From assembly GCA_045546695.1 (NCBI GenBank), contig JAZQDE010000028.1, forward strand, positions 1 to 53,305: a DNA stretch of 53,305 bases, in the 5' to 3' direction. Positions 1-8,647 of this stretch are shown here, piece by piece (within the stretch, counting starts at the first letter, position 1; each line of letters begins with the position of its first letter). A program made the translations under genes and the position numbers. Origin of the DNA: SIG424 sp045546695. GTDB lineage: Bacteria; Bacillota; Clostridia; UBA1212; UBA1255. The notes under the pieces were generated by a model. It saw nothing but the letters and a program-made list of their open reading frames with translations. It did no database searches and was not told where the DNA came from.

Positions 1-192
1 CCCACGCAGACCCCGACGCAGGAACCCTCGCAGACCCCGACGCAGGAACCCACGCAGACCCCGACGCAGGAGCCCACGCAGACCCCGACCCAGGAGCCCA
101 CGCAGACCCCGACACAGGCGCCCACGCAAGAACCAACTCAAAAGCCGACTACAGCCCCAACGCAATCCCCTACGCAAACTCCTACACAAGAG
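1..192 (+). repeat. 24-bp tandem repeat encoding PTQTPTQE units
   Basis: Eight consecutive 24-base units lie in frame with the surface protein. The first five (1-120) are nearly identical and GC-rich; the last three (121-192) have diverged and are more AT-rich. The repeat continues off the left edge, so the copy number is unknown. Each near-identical unit encodes Pro-Thr/Ser-Gln-Thr-Pro-Thr-Gln-Glu/Ala. Confidence 0.95.
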
Positions 193-1095
193 CCCGAGCA
201 GGAAAAAGTGCTTGTTGCGCTCGATAAGCCAAGAATATTCATGTCAACAAAACATGATACAGGAAAAGCAGAACAGGGCTTTGCAGTTTATGGCAATTAC
301 GCATTTATGATGTATCACACAGGAATATGTAATGTTTACGACTTAGAAACACGCGACTCAGAACCGATTGCATCTTTCAGACTCGGCTCGTACAACACGG
401 GCACACCCGACAAAAGATACGCAAACCATGCAAACCAGGCGATGTTTCTTGGCACAGAGCCCGCACCCGGATCAGATTTTCCATATCTCATGGTAACGAC
501 AGGTCACAGCGCTGAAAAAGATTCAGAAGGATATATCGCACGCGCGAGCATCGAAAAAATCAACCGCGACTTTACATGTGAAACAGTACACACATTTATT
601 TTCACAGATAAGGACATGGCAGATTACTCATACGGACCTATCGGCTGGGGATGGCCGGCCTTCAGCATGGATGTAGAAGAAAAAGTAATCTATTTACTTT
701 CTGCGGAACATCGTACTATACATTCGGAATTTGAAAAATATGGTGAAAATACGTATATCATCACAAAAGTCGCAATACCCGAATCAATCAGCGGAAATAA
801 AACAATACTTTCATTCAAAGATGTAGTAGACCAATATGAAGTAGAATTCGACATCTTCTTTACACAGGGCGGAATGTTCCACGACGGACTTTTATATCAC
901 TCCTTTGGATGCTACGAAGAGTATCCTGCCGGAATACGTGTCTTTGACCCTGTTAAAAGAGACTGGATATATAAAATTGACCTCGGTGACACTGTCGTAG
1001 GCAGACAAGAAATAGAAGCTATTTCGTATTATAACGACATGTTGCTGTGCAACACAGACAGAGGAATCATATACGTTATTGCAGAAATGCAATAA
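1..1095 (+). CDS. Surface protein with Pro-Thr-Gln linker and C-terminal beta-rich domain (5' partial)
   Basis: The reading frame is open from base 1, so the true start lies outside the window. The first 69 codons form a linker made only of Pro, Thr, Gln, Glu and a few other residues in 8-residue repeats; such linkers usually join domains of exported cell-surface proteins. The GTG at codon 70 should not be taken as the start, because the repeat runs into it in frame. The remaining 295 residues form one compact domain with many aromatic and Gly residues, including YANHANQAMFLG and PIGWGWPAFSMD; this may be a beta-propeller, which is inference. The domain is roughly 60% identical by eye to the protein encoded on the opposite strand directly downstream, and the two stops are 6 bases apart. 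I do not recognise the family. What lies before the linker is unknown. Confidence 0.8.
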   Translation, partial: PTQTPTQEPSQTPTQEPTQTPTQEPTQTPTQEPTQTPTQAPTQEPTQKPTTAPTQSPTQTPTQEPEQEKVLVALDKPRIFMSTKHDTGKAEQGFAVYGNYAFMMYHTGICNVYDLETRDSEPIASFRLGSYNTGTPDKRYANHANQAMFLGTEPAPGSDFPYLMVTTGHSAEKDSEGYIARASIEKINRDFTCETVHTFIFTDKDMADYSYGPIGWGWPAFSMDVEEKVIYLLSAEHRTIHSEFEKYGENTYIITKVAIPESISGNKTILSFKDVVDQYEVEFDIFFTQGGMFHDGLLYHSFGCYEEYPAGIRVFDPVKRDWIYKIDLGDTVVGRQEIEAISYYNDMLLCNTDRGIIYVIAEMQ

Positions 1096-1101
1096 AAACT
1101 C

Positions 1102-1989
1102 TTATGATTTCGTACCAACAGCATAAATTCCTTTTTCTGTATTACATAAGAGAGTATTCTTATAAAAACTACAAGCTTCAAGCTCCTGGTCACCCATAAT
1201 GGTGCTACCCAGGTCCAACTTGCAGACACATTGATGCCCGGCGGGATTATAAACACGGATTCCGTCGGGATATTTTTGTCTGCAACCAAAAGTATGATAC
1301 AAAAGGCCACTGTCAAACATGCCGCCCTGTGTGAAAAATATATCAAACTCGCACTCGAACTGATCGATAATGTCCTTGCATGACAAAACAGTGCGGTCTC
1401 CACTGACATTTTCTGGAAAAGCAAGCTTCGTAATAACATACATATTTTCACCGTGCTTTTCAAATTCCTCGTACGTAGTGCGGTGTCGGGCAGAGAGAAT
1501 ATAAACAAATCTGTTTGCGGCATCCATGCTAAAGGCAGGCCAGCCCCAACCAATCGGAGCAAAAGGATAATCAGCAGCATCGTTATCGGTGAAAATAATC
1601 GTATGAACAGTTTCACATGTAAAGTCGTGATTTATGCGCTCAATGTCGGCACGCACTATATAGCCGTCTTCGGCCTTTTCACCGCTGTTGCCAATATTTA
1701 CCATAAAGTAGGGAAAGTCGGAACCGGGCGCCGGCTTGGAGCCTAAAAACATCGCCTGATTTGCGTGGTTGGCAAATCTTTTGTCAGGCGTTCCGCTGTT
1801 ATACGATGCAAGCCTAAAAACAGCAAGTGGGGAGGGCGTGCGCGATTCTAAATCGTAAACGCAACACATTCCTGTGTGAAACATCATAAAACCATATTTG
1901 TCATATATTGCAAAACCCTGCGTAGCACAGCCCGTAGGGTTTTCATAAGTCATAAATAATTCGGGTTTGTCAAACGGAATAAATTCCAT
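1102..1989 (-). CDS. Unknown beta-rich protein, cytoplasmic paralogue of the domain at 208-1095
   Basis: This 295-residue protein aligns end to end with the C-terminal domain of the surface protein at the left edge, sharing ANHANQAMFLG, APGSDFPY, PIGWGWPAFSMD and FFTQGGMF. It has no signal peptide, so it is predicted to be cytoplasmic. The ATG follows an AGGAAAGG ribosome binding site that overlaps the end of the upstream FAD oxidoreductase gene, with 6 bases between stop and start. It is therefore the last gene of a four-gene minus-strand operon (glycosidase, two oxidoreductases, this gene). No catalytic motif is recognisable. The operon suggests a role with sugar or glycoside substrates, for example binding, lactone hydrolysis or isomerisation; this is inference only. 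Confidence 0.8.
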   Translation of the reverse strand: MEFIPFDKPELFMTYENPTGCATQGFAIYDKYGFMMFHTGMCCVYDLESRTPSPLAVFRLASYNSGTPDKRFANHANQAMFLGSKPAPGSDFPYFMVNIGNSGEKAEDGYIVRADIERINHDFTCETVHTIIFTDNDAADYPFAPIGWGWPAFSMDAANRFVYILSARHRTTYEEFEKHGENMYVITKLAFPENVSGDRTVLSCKDIIDQFECEFDIFFTQGGMFDSGLLYHTFGCRQKYPDGIRVYNPAGHQCVCKLDLGSTIMGDQELEACSFYKNTLLCNTEKGIYAVGTKS

Positions 1990-1995
1990 GTTTTG

Positions 1996-3765
1996 TCAGC
2001 CTTTCCTGATAATATCGCAAGAATACAGACGAGCTTTAGCGCCGTACGTTTCGTTAATTGCAAGCTCGACGCTCTTTGTGCCGGCAGGCAGGTCAGCAAA
2101 AACAAGGAAGCTGTGGTTGTCAGTTTCGCTTGCGACAATTTGCTCGCTGCCATCTGCCAATACAGCTTTGACTGTATAATTTTTAGCAAGATTTGCAGGC
2201 ATATTAAGCGGCTTGAAGTTCAGCCTTCGATGTGACTTCTGTGAAAAGGGGAACAACCTGAAAGTGTCAGGATTGATTGTATCTCTTGGATAATCCGGAT
2301 CGAAGAAAATACGCAGAGCGTAGCCGCCCGGCAGGTCAGCGCCGATATTGTAAATAATTGTCTGCTTTTCACCAAGCTCAATACAATTTGACTTTTCATC
2401 AAGAGGTCTGTCAATACCATTTGTAAGACAATCAAAATCTTCGCCGGAAAGGTTTGAAGTTACTGCTACCATAATCTGGTCTTTTTCTCTTACGAATCCA
2501 GGAAGGTAACTGCCGTCATTCATGAGATTGCGTTGGAGCTCTTTTAAATGAGACGTATAAACGTCAGCGGGCAGAACGTTATATTTTGCACAAAGATTTG
2601 CTGCAGTGCCGGCTGCCTGACCCATGAGGCTGCACGTTGCCATAACACGCGTAGAACTCATAGCCATATGTGATGCACTGATGTTTCTGCCGGCGAACAT
2701 AAGATTAGGTACATTTGCAGAATACAGACAACGATATGCGATAGGGTATGGTACTTTAACAGCGTAATGAGTAGAGGAGTAGCCGGGTGAATAGTATCCG
2801 TCAACGTCGTGGTCGTCCATTGTCCATCCGCCGTAAGCAATTGTATCTTCAAAAGGTGTGCCCTCAAGAAGATCGTTCGCGGTGAGAACGTAAGCACCTT
2901 TATATCTGCGGCTTTCGCGTTTGCCCGGTAAGAAACCGACCCATTCAAGTTCGTAATTTTCAGCCTCCGGGTGCTCGCCTGAGTTTTTGAAATGATCCCA
3001 TACGCCGTAAACGATGGAAAGGAGCTTTTCACGACATTCTTCTGTGTCTTCAATGCCATCTTTTGTATTGCCACCGACTTCAATCCACCAGAAGTTACAA
3101 TTAGATCTGGAGCAATCGTGACCCTTACCGTCAAGCTTTGATTCATCAATCTTTTCAGCCCATGAAGGTGCAACAAACTTTACAGGATGGTCCGTTTCGC
3201 GTGCCTGAAGCAGGCAGGACATACCCATATGCTTGCCGTCCGGCTGTTCGTGAGCAATTTTTTCACCGAATGCAGCCTTGTCCTCGCGGCCGAGCATGTA
3301 TTCAGCTTCCGTAAGGTCGCCGAGGATGCCGTCACCTGAACAGTCAATGAAAATATCTGCGTTTACAGTATGCCATGTGTATGTTGTAAGCTGCCAGCCT
3401 GTGACGCTCCTGATAATGCCGTTTTTTGAGGAAGCATCGCACACAGAGCAGTTCATAATAGTGGTAATATTTGGTTCGATCCTGAGTTTGTTATAAAGAA
3501 CAGCATCCCACTGATGAGCATTCATATGTGGATTGTAAAAAATATTGTCAAGATCAAGCTCCATTATGATTCCTGATTCACGGAATTTATTGCCTGCACC
3601 TCTGACCCACATACGTATTTCGCTTGAAGAATTGCCGCCGAGGACCGGTCTGTCCTGTATTAACACAACTTTGCTGCCGTGTCTTGCCGCTGCCAGTGCA
3701 GCACATACGCCGCTAAGGCCACCGCCGATTATACAAATTTGAGTATCATGTGATTTTCTTAACGT
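1996..3765 (-). CDS. FAD-dependent oxidoreductase (FAD_oxidored type) with C-terminal beta domain; apparent ACG start
   Basis: The N-terminal dinucleotide-binding motif CIIGGGLSGVCAALAAARHG followed by VLGGNSSSEIRMWVRGAG identifies an FAD-dependent oxidoreductase. The final ~160 residues look like an extra beta-sandwich. The reading frame between the preceding in-frame stop (3780) and the GGG motif has no ATG, GTG or TTG. An excellent AGGAGG (3779-3774) sits 8 bases before an ACG codon (3765), exactly where an ATG would be expected. The first conventional start, GTG at 3666, would remove the whole FAD-binding motif. Starting at ACG gives 589 residues and leaves one base after the upstream gene's TAA, so translational coupling is likely. 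Either ACG is really used, or base 3764 is an error or a start-codon mutation. The substrate is unknown; the glycosidase in the operon suggests a sugar or glycoside. Confidence 0.8.
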   Translation of the reverse strand, partial: TLRKSHDTQICIIGGGLSGVCAALAAARHGSKVVLIQDRPVLGGNSSSEIRMWVRGAGNKFRESGIIMELDLDNIFYNPHMNAHQWDAVLYNKLRIEPNITTIMNCSVCDASSKNGIIRSVTGWQLTTYTWHTVNADIFIDCSGDGILGDLTEAEYMLGREDKAAFGEKIAHEQPDGKHMGMSCLLQARETDHPVKFVAPSWAEKIDESKLDGKGHDCSRSNCNFWWIEVGGNTKDGIEDTEECREKLLSIVYGVWDHFKNSGEHPEAENYELEWVGFLPGKRESRRYKGAYVLTANDLLEGTPFEDTIAYGGWTMDDHDVDGYYSPGYSSTHYAVKVPYPIAYRCLYSANVPNLMFAGRNISASHMAMSSTRVMATCSLMGQAAGTAANLCAKYNVLPADVYTSHLKELQRNLMNDGSYLPGFVREKDQIMVAVTSNLSGEDFDCLTNGIDRPLDEKSNCIELGEKQTIIYNIGADLPGGYALRIFFDPDYPRDTINPDTFRLFPFSQKSHRRLNFKPLNMPANLAKNYTVKAVLADGSEQIVASETDNHSFLVFADLPAGTKSVELAINETYGAKARLYSCDIIRKG

Positions 3766-3766
3766 T

Positions 3767-5152
3767 TTAGATTCCTCCTAAATATACGTTCTGCTTCTTT
3801 AGCTTTGCCTGAAGCTCTGTTATTGATATCGTAGATGCAGTAAGACCGGTAGAAGCTACCATTGCTGCTGCTGTGCCGGCTGCCTGACCGAGTGCCATAC
3901 ACGGTGGCATAACTCTGATAGCGCCTGCGGCGTCTGATTCAGAGCTTATGCATCTGCCTGCTACAAGTAAATTGTCAAATCCCTCAGGAACGAGCGTGCC
4001 ATATGATACGCCGTAATATTTTCCTTCGGGAAGTGTTATATATTGGTTTGAAAGTGGGCCGAATTTGCCATGGATGTCGATTGAATTTGCCGCAACCATA
4101 ATAGCGTCTTCGGGCACACGTGCTTCTAAAACGTCATCAGTTGTAAGAGTTGAAAGGCCTTTTATATGTCTTGTTTCTCTTATACCAAGATGAGATGCAC
4201 TGCAAAGCAGCCTTGCATTTTCACAGCCGGGCACGTATTTTACCAGGAAACGGAAAATCTGGTCAACCTGCCGGCGGCCTTCGATTGAGCCTTTTGTAAG
4301 GCTTTGGGCGTCTGCGCCGTCAATGTCCATGATTCTTGACGTGTTGACACTCCATTCGTCTTCTTTGACGCCTCTGAAAAGGCCGATTGACACGCGGGCA
4401 AGATCCCAGTCGCCGGCTTCGCGTGCGCGTGAAACGTGCCAGTGAAAAGATCTGTAGTTCACGCCGTCTTTTCTGTAAAAATCATTTTTATGCTCTTCAA
4501 TATCTTTTTCAATCTTTTCAAGGTCAACATTACCGATTCTGAAAAACAGGGAAGCCGGCTGCATTTTACCATTGCCGTTTCCCACAATAAATTGTGCACC
4601 TGAACGTGCCGCAACGTCTGCATCTCCGGTGCAATCCACGAAAGCTTTAGCCTTTATTGAGGCAAAACCTGTCTTGTTGTGTACAATAATCTCATCAATC
4701 CTGCCGTCGGTCATTTGTGATGAAACGTACGAGGTGTAGTAAAGTAGCTCAACGCCGCGTTCTATGAGCATCTGCTCTGCAACGCGCTTGAGAGCCTCTG
4801 CATCAAAAGGCGTTACATGAACGTGGCCGTTTTTTATATATGAGGTAAACGATGAGGGTGCATCAATTGTTTCCGGGGGGAGAGCAGAGCCTTCTTCAAT
4901 CAATCTGTTTATAAGCTCCTCAAAAAGTCCGCGGATAAGTCTTGTCTCACCGCCGCTGTCGTAACACGTCATAAATGGTGCAACAAGTCCCGCCGTAGCC
5001 ATGCCACCGACGAAGCCATATTGCTCAACGAGCATAACTTTTGCGCCTGAATCTGCAGCTGCAAGCGCAGCACAAATACCGGCAGGACCACCGCCGATAA
5101 CAAGAACGTCTGTATTATAATTATTCACGATATTGACTGTGAAAAGCTGCAT
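3767..5152 (-). CDS. FAD-dependent oxidoreductase (FAD_oxidored type)
   Basis: The 461-residue protein starts MQLFTVN and has the FAD-binding motif DVLVIGGGPAGICAALAAA at residues ~15-33, then GFVGGMATAGL. A late motif, GRCISSESDAAGAIRVMPPC followed by ALGQAAGTAAAM, closes the FAD site, as is typical of this family. The same closing motif (MGQAAGTAA) occurs in the downstream oxidoreductase, so the two are distant paralogues. The start at 5152 has an AGAGAGG ribosome binding site. The frame stays open further upstream, but that part overlaps the glycosidase gene in another frame and has no family resemblance. It is the second gene of the minus-strand operon, 28 bases after the glycosidase. The redox substrate and electron acceptor are unknown. 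Confidence 0.87.
   Translation of the reverse strand: MQLFTVNIVNNYNTDVLVIGGGPAGICAALAAADSGAKVMLVEQYGFVGGMATAGLVAPFMTCYDSGGETRLIRGLFEELINRLIEEGSALPPETIDAPSSFTSYIKNGHVHVTPFDAEALKRVAEQMLIERGVELLYYTSYVSSQMTDGRIDEIIVHNKTGFASIKAKAFVDCTGDADVAARSGAQFIVGNGNGKMQPASLFFRIGNVDLEKIEKDIEEHKNDFYRKDGVNYRSFHWHVSRAREAGDWDLARVSIGLFRGVKEDEWSVNTSRIMDIDGADAQSLTKGSIEGRRQVDQIFRFLVKYVPGCENARLLCSASHLGIRETRHIKGLSTLTTDDVLEARVPEDAIMVAANSIDIHGKFGPLSNQYITLPEGKYYGVSYGTLVPEGFDNLLVAGRCISSESDAAGAIRVMPPCMALGQAAGTAAAMVASTGLTASTISITELQAKLKKQNVYLGGI
3774..3779 (-). promoter_or_regulatory. Ribosome binding site that fixes an ACG start
   Basis: A perfect AGGAGG lies inside the last codons of the upstream oxidoreductase and 8 bases before ACG at 3765. 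No usual start codon stands at that distance, which is why the start of the downstream gene is placed at ACG. Confidence 0.75.
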
Positions 5153-5180
5153 ATTTTTTAACCTCTCTTCAACTGAGATA

Positions 5181-7088
5181 TTACACAGCTTTGTACATAA
5201 TAATCTTTGAAGAGTACTTTTCAAGAATATCAAGCGGGAAGCCGTTTTCGATAAGGAAACTACCGTCATACTGAACAGTCTCTTCCGTATCAATATCATA
5301 GAATTCGTATTTTTTGTCAGCATTGATTGCTTTGATTGGCAAATCCATGTGCTTACATGAAGAATTGCGACGTCTGAACGCCATGATGATACCGTCAAGA
5401 TGCTCAGGCCTGTCATACTGATATGCAGCCCAGTTTGTATCTTCGCAATATGCCTTTTCGAGCTCGTAAAAATCTTCGTAGAAATAATCACGGATTTTAT
5501 TGTAATCGCTGACAGCTTTGCGTGTAACCTCAAAATCATGTTCATCCATTTTAAGGAAGCCTGAACACCAGAAAGCGGCAGTCCATGCAGCAGCGTATGT
5601 ACTTCTATGAGCGTAAAGATCACTCTTGATTTTGATAGCGCCACCTGTGTAGGGGAGATAGCGTGAGATGTTCATTGTGTGAACCTGGATAACGTCGGGA
5701 CTTGGATTGAATACACAATAGAAGTCACTTCTCCAGATCGGAATACCTCTTGACAGAAGCTCAAAGTCAAGACGCTTGCCGCCACCGGCACAATCATCAA
5801 TTGTAAGATTCGGATATCTCTCAAGTAAAGAATCCCATAATTTGTAAAGACCTGTGATATGCTTGATCTGGCAAAGACCGTGTCTGCCGGGCTCATCGTG
5901 CTCTTTCCAGCAAGTAGCAGACTGCAGGAAGTTGTAGTCCTGTCTGTAGCATTGAACGTTGAGCGTATCAATTACTTTGCAAAGTGTATTGAACATGTCT
6001 TCTCGTGCTTCGTCGATACCGAGATTGTACATGTAGTTATAGTCATAAGCTTTTAAAAGCCACTCCGGATGCTCTTTTACAAGAGGACAAGTGTCAACTA
6101 CACGCTCAGGCTCAAACCATAAAAGAAGCTTCATGCCTGCATCTTCGATAGCCTTGGAAACTTCGAGCATTCCGTCAGGATGGAATTTTTTGTTAACGTT
6201 CCAGTTACCTGTGTGAAGTGCCCAGTCGCCAGTGAAACAGTCCTGTGACAGCTCTTTGCCTTCGCCATGCCAGCCGGCATCAATCCAGTAGTACTCGAAA
6301 TTACATTTTTCTTCTTTAAGTTTATTGATACGACGAATCATCTCATCACTCGGAAGTCCGCCCCAACCTTCAATAGACAAAGGTCCATTCTTGGGACGAC
6401 CCGGCTTTGTAAGAAGTGAAAAATGATTTCTCATCAATTTTCTGATTTTGTTATATTTTGTATCCTGGTCGCACTCGTATTCCATAACAAAAACGGCACT
6501 TGTTCTGATTTCTTCACCGGCATGCAGGTAAAAATCAACGTCCTGGATACCTGTTTTCACGATAATGCCTTCTTTTGTGCGGGCAAAACGTGCTTCCCAC
6601 TGGCCACTCCAGCCGATACCGACAAAAGAACCTTTATTGCCGCGCTTTACGTCAAAATATGGCATGTAACCTGCAGAAGAAGTACCCTGAACAGGGCAGA
6701 ATGTCTTGTTCATGCCGACTTGCATGAAGTTGTCAACCATACGGAATTCATCTGCAATCTCATAATCCTCGGCAACGCTGTTTACGATACCATACATTGA
6801 TACAACATCTGCTGTAGTGGTAGCATCGCATCTGTAGCCGGGGTGATACCACGCATTTGGCTCCATCTCAACCAACATATCGCAGTCCCAGATTTCGGAA
6901 AGTGATTTACTGTCTGCATCTGAAATGTTTTTGAACGTGTACATCCATTTGATTGCATCACAGTCGTCATATTTTTCACAAAAACGAGTGATTTTAATCG
7001 TGTTTTCGATAATAGCTATGTCGTTTTCGAATGCTATATCTTTGTATTCAATACCATCGTATTTAAATGTAAGACTTGTTTTAAGCAA
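5181..7088 (-). CDS. GH36-type alpha-galactosidase-like glycosidase
   Basis: The 635-residue protein has the architecture of clan GH-D glycosidases: an N-terminal beta-rich domain (~1-230), a (beta/alpha)8 barrel (~235-560) and a short C-terminal beta domain. Barrel motifs include YWIDAGW (~267-273), LLWFEPERV (~322-330), QDYNF with D384 as candidate nucleophile, CAGGGKRLD (~433-441), and WRSDF with D455 as candidate acid/base. Alpha-galactosidase is the nearest well-known activity, but the substrate cannot be fixed from sequence. No signal peptide is seen, so it should act on imported oligosaccharides. The start is TTG at 7088, 10 bases after GGAGG; an in-frame ATG at 7130 lies upstream of that site and was rejected. 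It is the first gene of the operon. Confidence 0.85.
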   Translation of the reverse strand: MLKTSLTFKYDGIEYKDIAFENDIAIIENTIKITRFCEKYDDCDAIKWMYTFKNISDADSKSLSEIWDCDMLVEMEPNAWYHPGYRCDATTTADVVSMYGIVNSVAEDYEIADEFRMVDNFMQVGMNKTFCPVQGTSSAGYMPYFDVKRGNKGSFVGIGWSGQWEARFARTKEGIIVKTGIQDVDFYLHAGEEIRTSAVFVMEYECDQDTKYNKIRKLMRNHFSLLTKPGRPKNGPLSIEGWGGLPSDEMIRRINKLKEEKCNFEYYWIDAGWHGEGKELSQDCFTGDWALHTGNWNVNKKFHPDGMLEVSKAIEDAGMKLLLWFEPERVVDTCPLVKEHPEWLLKAYDYNYMYNLGIDEAREDMFNTLCKVIDTLNVQCYRQDYNFLQSATCWKEHDEPGRHGLCQIKHITGLYKLWDSLLERYPNLTIDDCAGGGKRLDFELLSRGIPIWRSDFYCVFNPSPDVIQVHTMNISRYLPYTGGAIKIKSDLYAHRSTYAAAWTAAFWCSGFLKMDEHDFEVTRKAVSDYNKIRDYFYEDFYELEKAYCEDTNWAAYQYDRPEHLDGIIMAFRRRNSSCKHMDLPIKAINADKKYEFYDIDTEETVQYDGSFLIENGFPLDILEKYSSKIIMYKAV

Positions 7089-7120
7089 TTTAACCTGACC
7101 TCCAATAAAAAGATATGCAT

Positions 7121-7152
7121 AGTATAGCATTTTTGTGAAAAAGAGTATAGCA
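7121..7152 (-). promoter_or_regulatory. Tandem extended -10 elements upstream of the glycosidase operon
   Basis: On the minus strand the 9-mer TGCTATACT occurs twice (7152-7144 and 7129-7121), 23 bases apart. Each copy reads as an extended -10 (TGn then TATACT). No good -35 pairs with either. The two copies could be tandem promoters or a duplicated regulator site. Confidence 0.45.
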
Positions 7153-7181
7153 AAATCTTACATTTATTTTAAATTTTATTA

Positions 7182-7210
7182 TTGCCACGTGTTGTAATTT
7201 ATGATAATAT
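7182..7210 (+). promoter_or_regulatory. Sigma-A promoter of the sugar-binding lipoprotein
   Basis: TTGCCA (7182-7187), a 17-base spacer, and TAATAT (7205-7210) preceded by TGa. It lies 32 bases before the ATG of the binding protein and is divergent from the glycosidase operon, so shared regulation is possible. Confidence 0.6.
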
Positions 7211-7242
7211 TTTGCTACTTTGTGAAAGCAGGTGATTAATTA

Positions 7243-8619
7243 ATGAGCGTTAAAAAAATTGCTTCTATCGTTTTGATTTCATTATTACTGGTTTCTTGTC
7301 TCGGTTGCGTAAGTAAACCACCGATTCAGTCAGGATTCCTTGATGAATCTATTCAGTTAGAAGACCTTAACATTTCCGGCGAAGTTACTTTGACAATCAG
7401 TAATGAGTCCGGTACAAAGGCTGAAGCAGTTGCGCCAAAAGCTTTGGCAAAAGCTTTTATGCAGGCGTATCCGAATACTACAGTTAAGATTGATGACTCT
7501 TCCAGATCATCGTACGAGACACGTATCGTTGGTGGTACAATCGGTGACGTATTCTGGTGTGACTCTGACGACGCTGTAAAGTATAAGACACAACATAGTG
7601 CATTGATGGCTCTCGACTATTATATCAGACCACTGGGTATTAACCTCAACGATGTATTTATCGGTTCACGTGGCGCAGGTATGATTGATGGTATGTTCTA
7701 TATGGTTCCAAGAGAACTTTCACAGCAGGCTCTTGCATACAATAAAGACGCCCTCACAGAAGCCGGTGTTACGATTCCTGAAGATCGTGCAATGACATGG
7801 GATGAGTTCAAAGCTCTTTGTATTCAGCTCACGGAAGAATCTGACACAGGTGCTGCATATACGCAGGTTGGCGCTCAGATGTATGTTGCATGGCAGAGAT
7901 CATGGATTGCCTTTGCTGAAGGCTGGGGCGGTGTATGGTGCCACTCAGAGGACAAATACATTGAGTTCACATCAAGTCCTGAAGTTATGTATGGTCTGAA
8001 CGAACTCGTTGACGCAGTTATGCAAGGATGGCTCAAACCTTCTGATGTTCCATTGCCGGGAGATATGGGTTCTAAGTATAATGGATTGTCAGCAACAGAC
8101 TATGTATTCCAGCAGATGGGACATATGCAGTGGCTCACAAGAATCCGTACTGAGTACGAAAGAGCTGCTATTGATTGGGACTTTACATATTATCCGCAGT
8201 TCCCGACTCACGTAGTATGTAGTGAAGCTACAGGTTACGTTGTTTACAACAGAACAACAAATAAAGATACTGCTGCAGCATTGGCACTCTTCTTCCTGAC
8301 AGAAGAAGGTCAGACAGCTTACCACTCACAGACAGGTGGTGGCGTTCCTGCACTTTCAACTCTTGCAAATGAGACATTCTGGAGATTCCCGAATGACGAA
8401 GAAGTTGCTGACAAGAATTGGGACGTATTTGTTTCATATCCTGAATGTACAATCCAGGGTAACACAGTTGTCAGAATGCCCGTCGATATATCTGATTTGT
8501 TCTCTCACCAGAATATGATTACAGTATTCCAGAGAATATTCAGTGGTTCTGCAAGTGTTGAGGACTCGTTCAGAAATCTTGAACAAAAAGCTAACGAATT
8601 GTGGGAAACACTCTATTGA
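7243..8619 (+). CDS. Sugar-type extracellular solute-binding lipoprotein
   Basis: The 458-residue protein starts with a lipoprotein signal: two Lys, a hydrophobic stretch, then LVSC, with C19 as the lipidated residue. The rest resembles family 1 (sugar) ABC binding proteins, for example the KALAKAFMQAYPNTTVKID segment and the closing segment with LFFLTEEGQTAYH. Its job would be to capture a sugar at the membrane and hand it to an ABC permease. No permease or ATPase gene is beside it: a terminator follows at once, and the neighbour is spoIIIAA. It is divergent from the glycosidase operon, which suggests the same substrate. An AGGTG site precedes the ATG. The partner permease must be elsewhere. 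Confidence 0.85.
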   Translation: MSVKKIASIVLISLLLVSCLGCVSKPPIQSGFLDESIQLEDLNISGEVTLTISNESGTKAEAVAPKALAKAFMQAYPNTTVKIDDSSRSSYETRIVGGTIGDVFWCDSDDAVKYKTQHSALMALDYYIRPLGINLNDVFIGSRGAGMIDGMFYMVPRELSQQALAYNKDALTEAGVTIPEDRAMTWDEFKALCIQLTEESDTGAAYTQVGAQMYVAWQRSWIAFAEGWGGVWCHSEDKYIEFTSSPEVMYGLNELVDAVMQGWLKPSDVPLPGDMGSKYNGLSATDYVFQQMGHMQWLTRIRTEYERAAIDWDFTYYPQFPTHVVCSEATGYVVYNRTTNKDTAAALALFFLTEEGQTAYHSQTGGGVPALSTLANETFWRFPNDEEVADKNWDVFVSYPECTIQGNTVVRMPVDISDLFSHQNMITVFQRIFSGSASVEDSFRNLEQKANELWETLY

Positions 8620-8647
8620 TTTATTAAATCAATAACATAAGAAAACG

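Noticed and set aside
1..192. Tandem repeat as a possible CRISPR array
   Set aside because: The units are contiguous without spacers and are in frame within a protein linker.
1029..1616. 195-codon minus-strand frame across the convergent gene ends
   Set aside because: It overlaps the 295-residue paralogue in a different frame and has no homology pattern.
3767..5644. Long N-terminal extension of the second FAD oxidoreductase (start at 5644)
   Set aside because: The extra ~160 residues overlap the glycosidase gene in another frame. The ATG at 5152 has a good ribosome binding site directly before the FAD motif.
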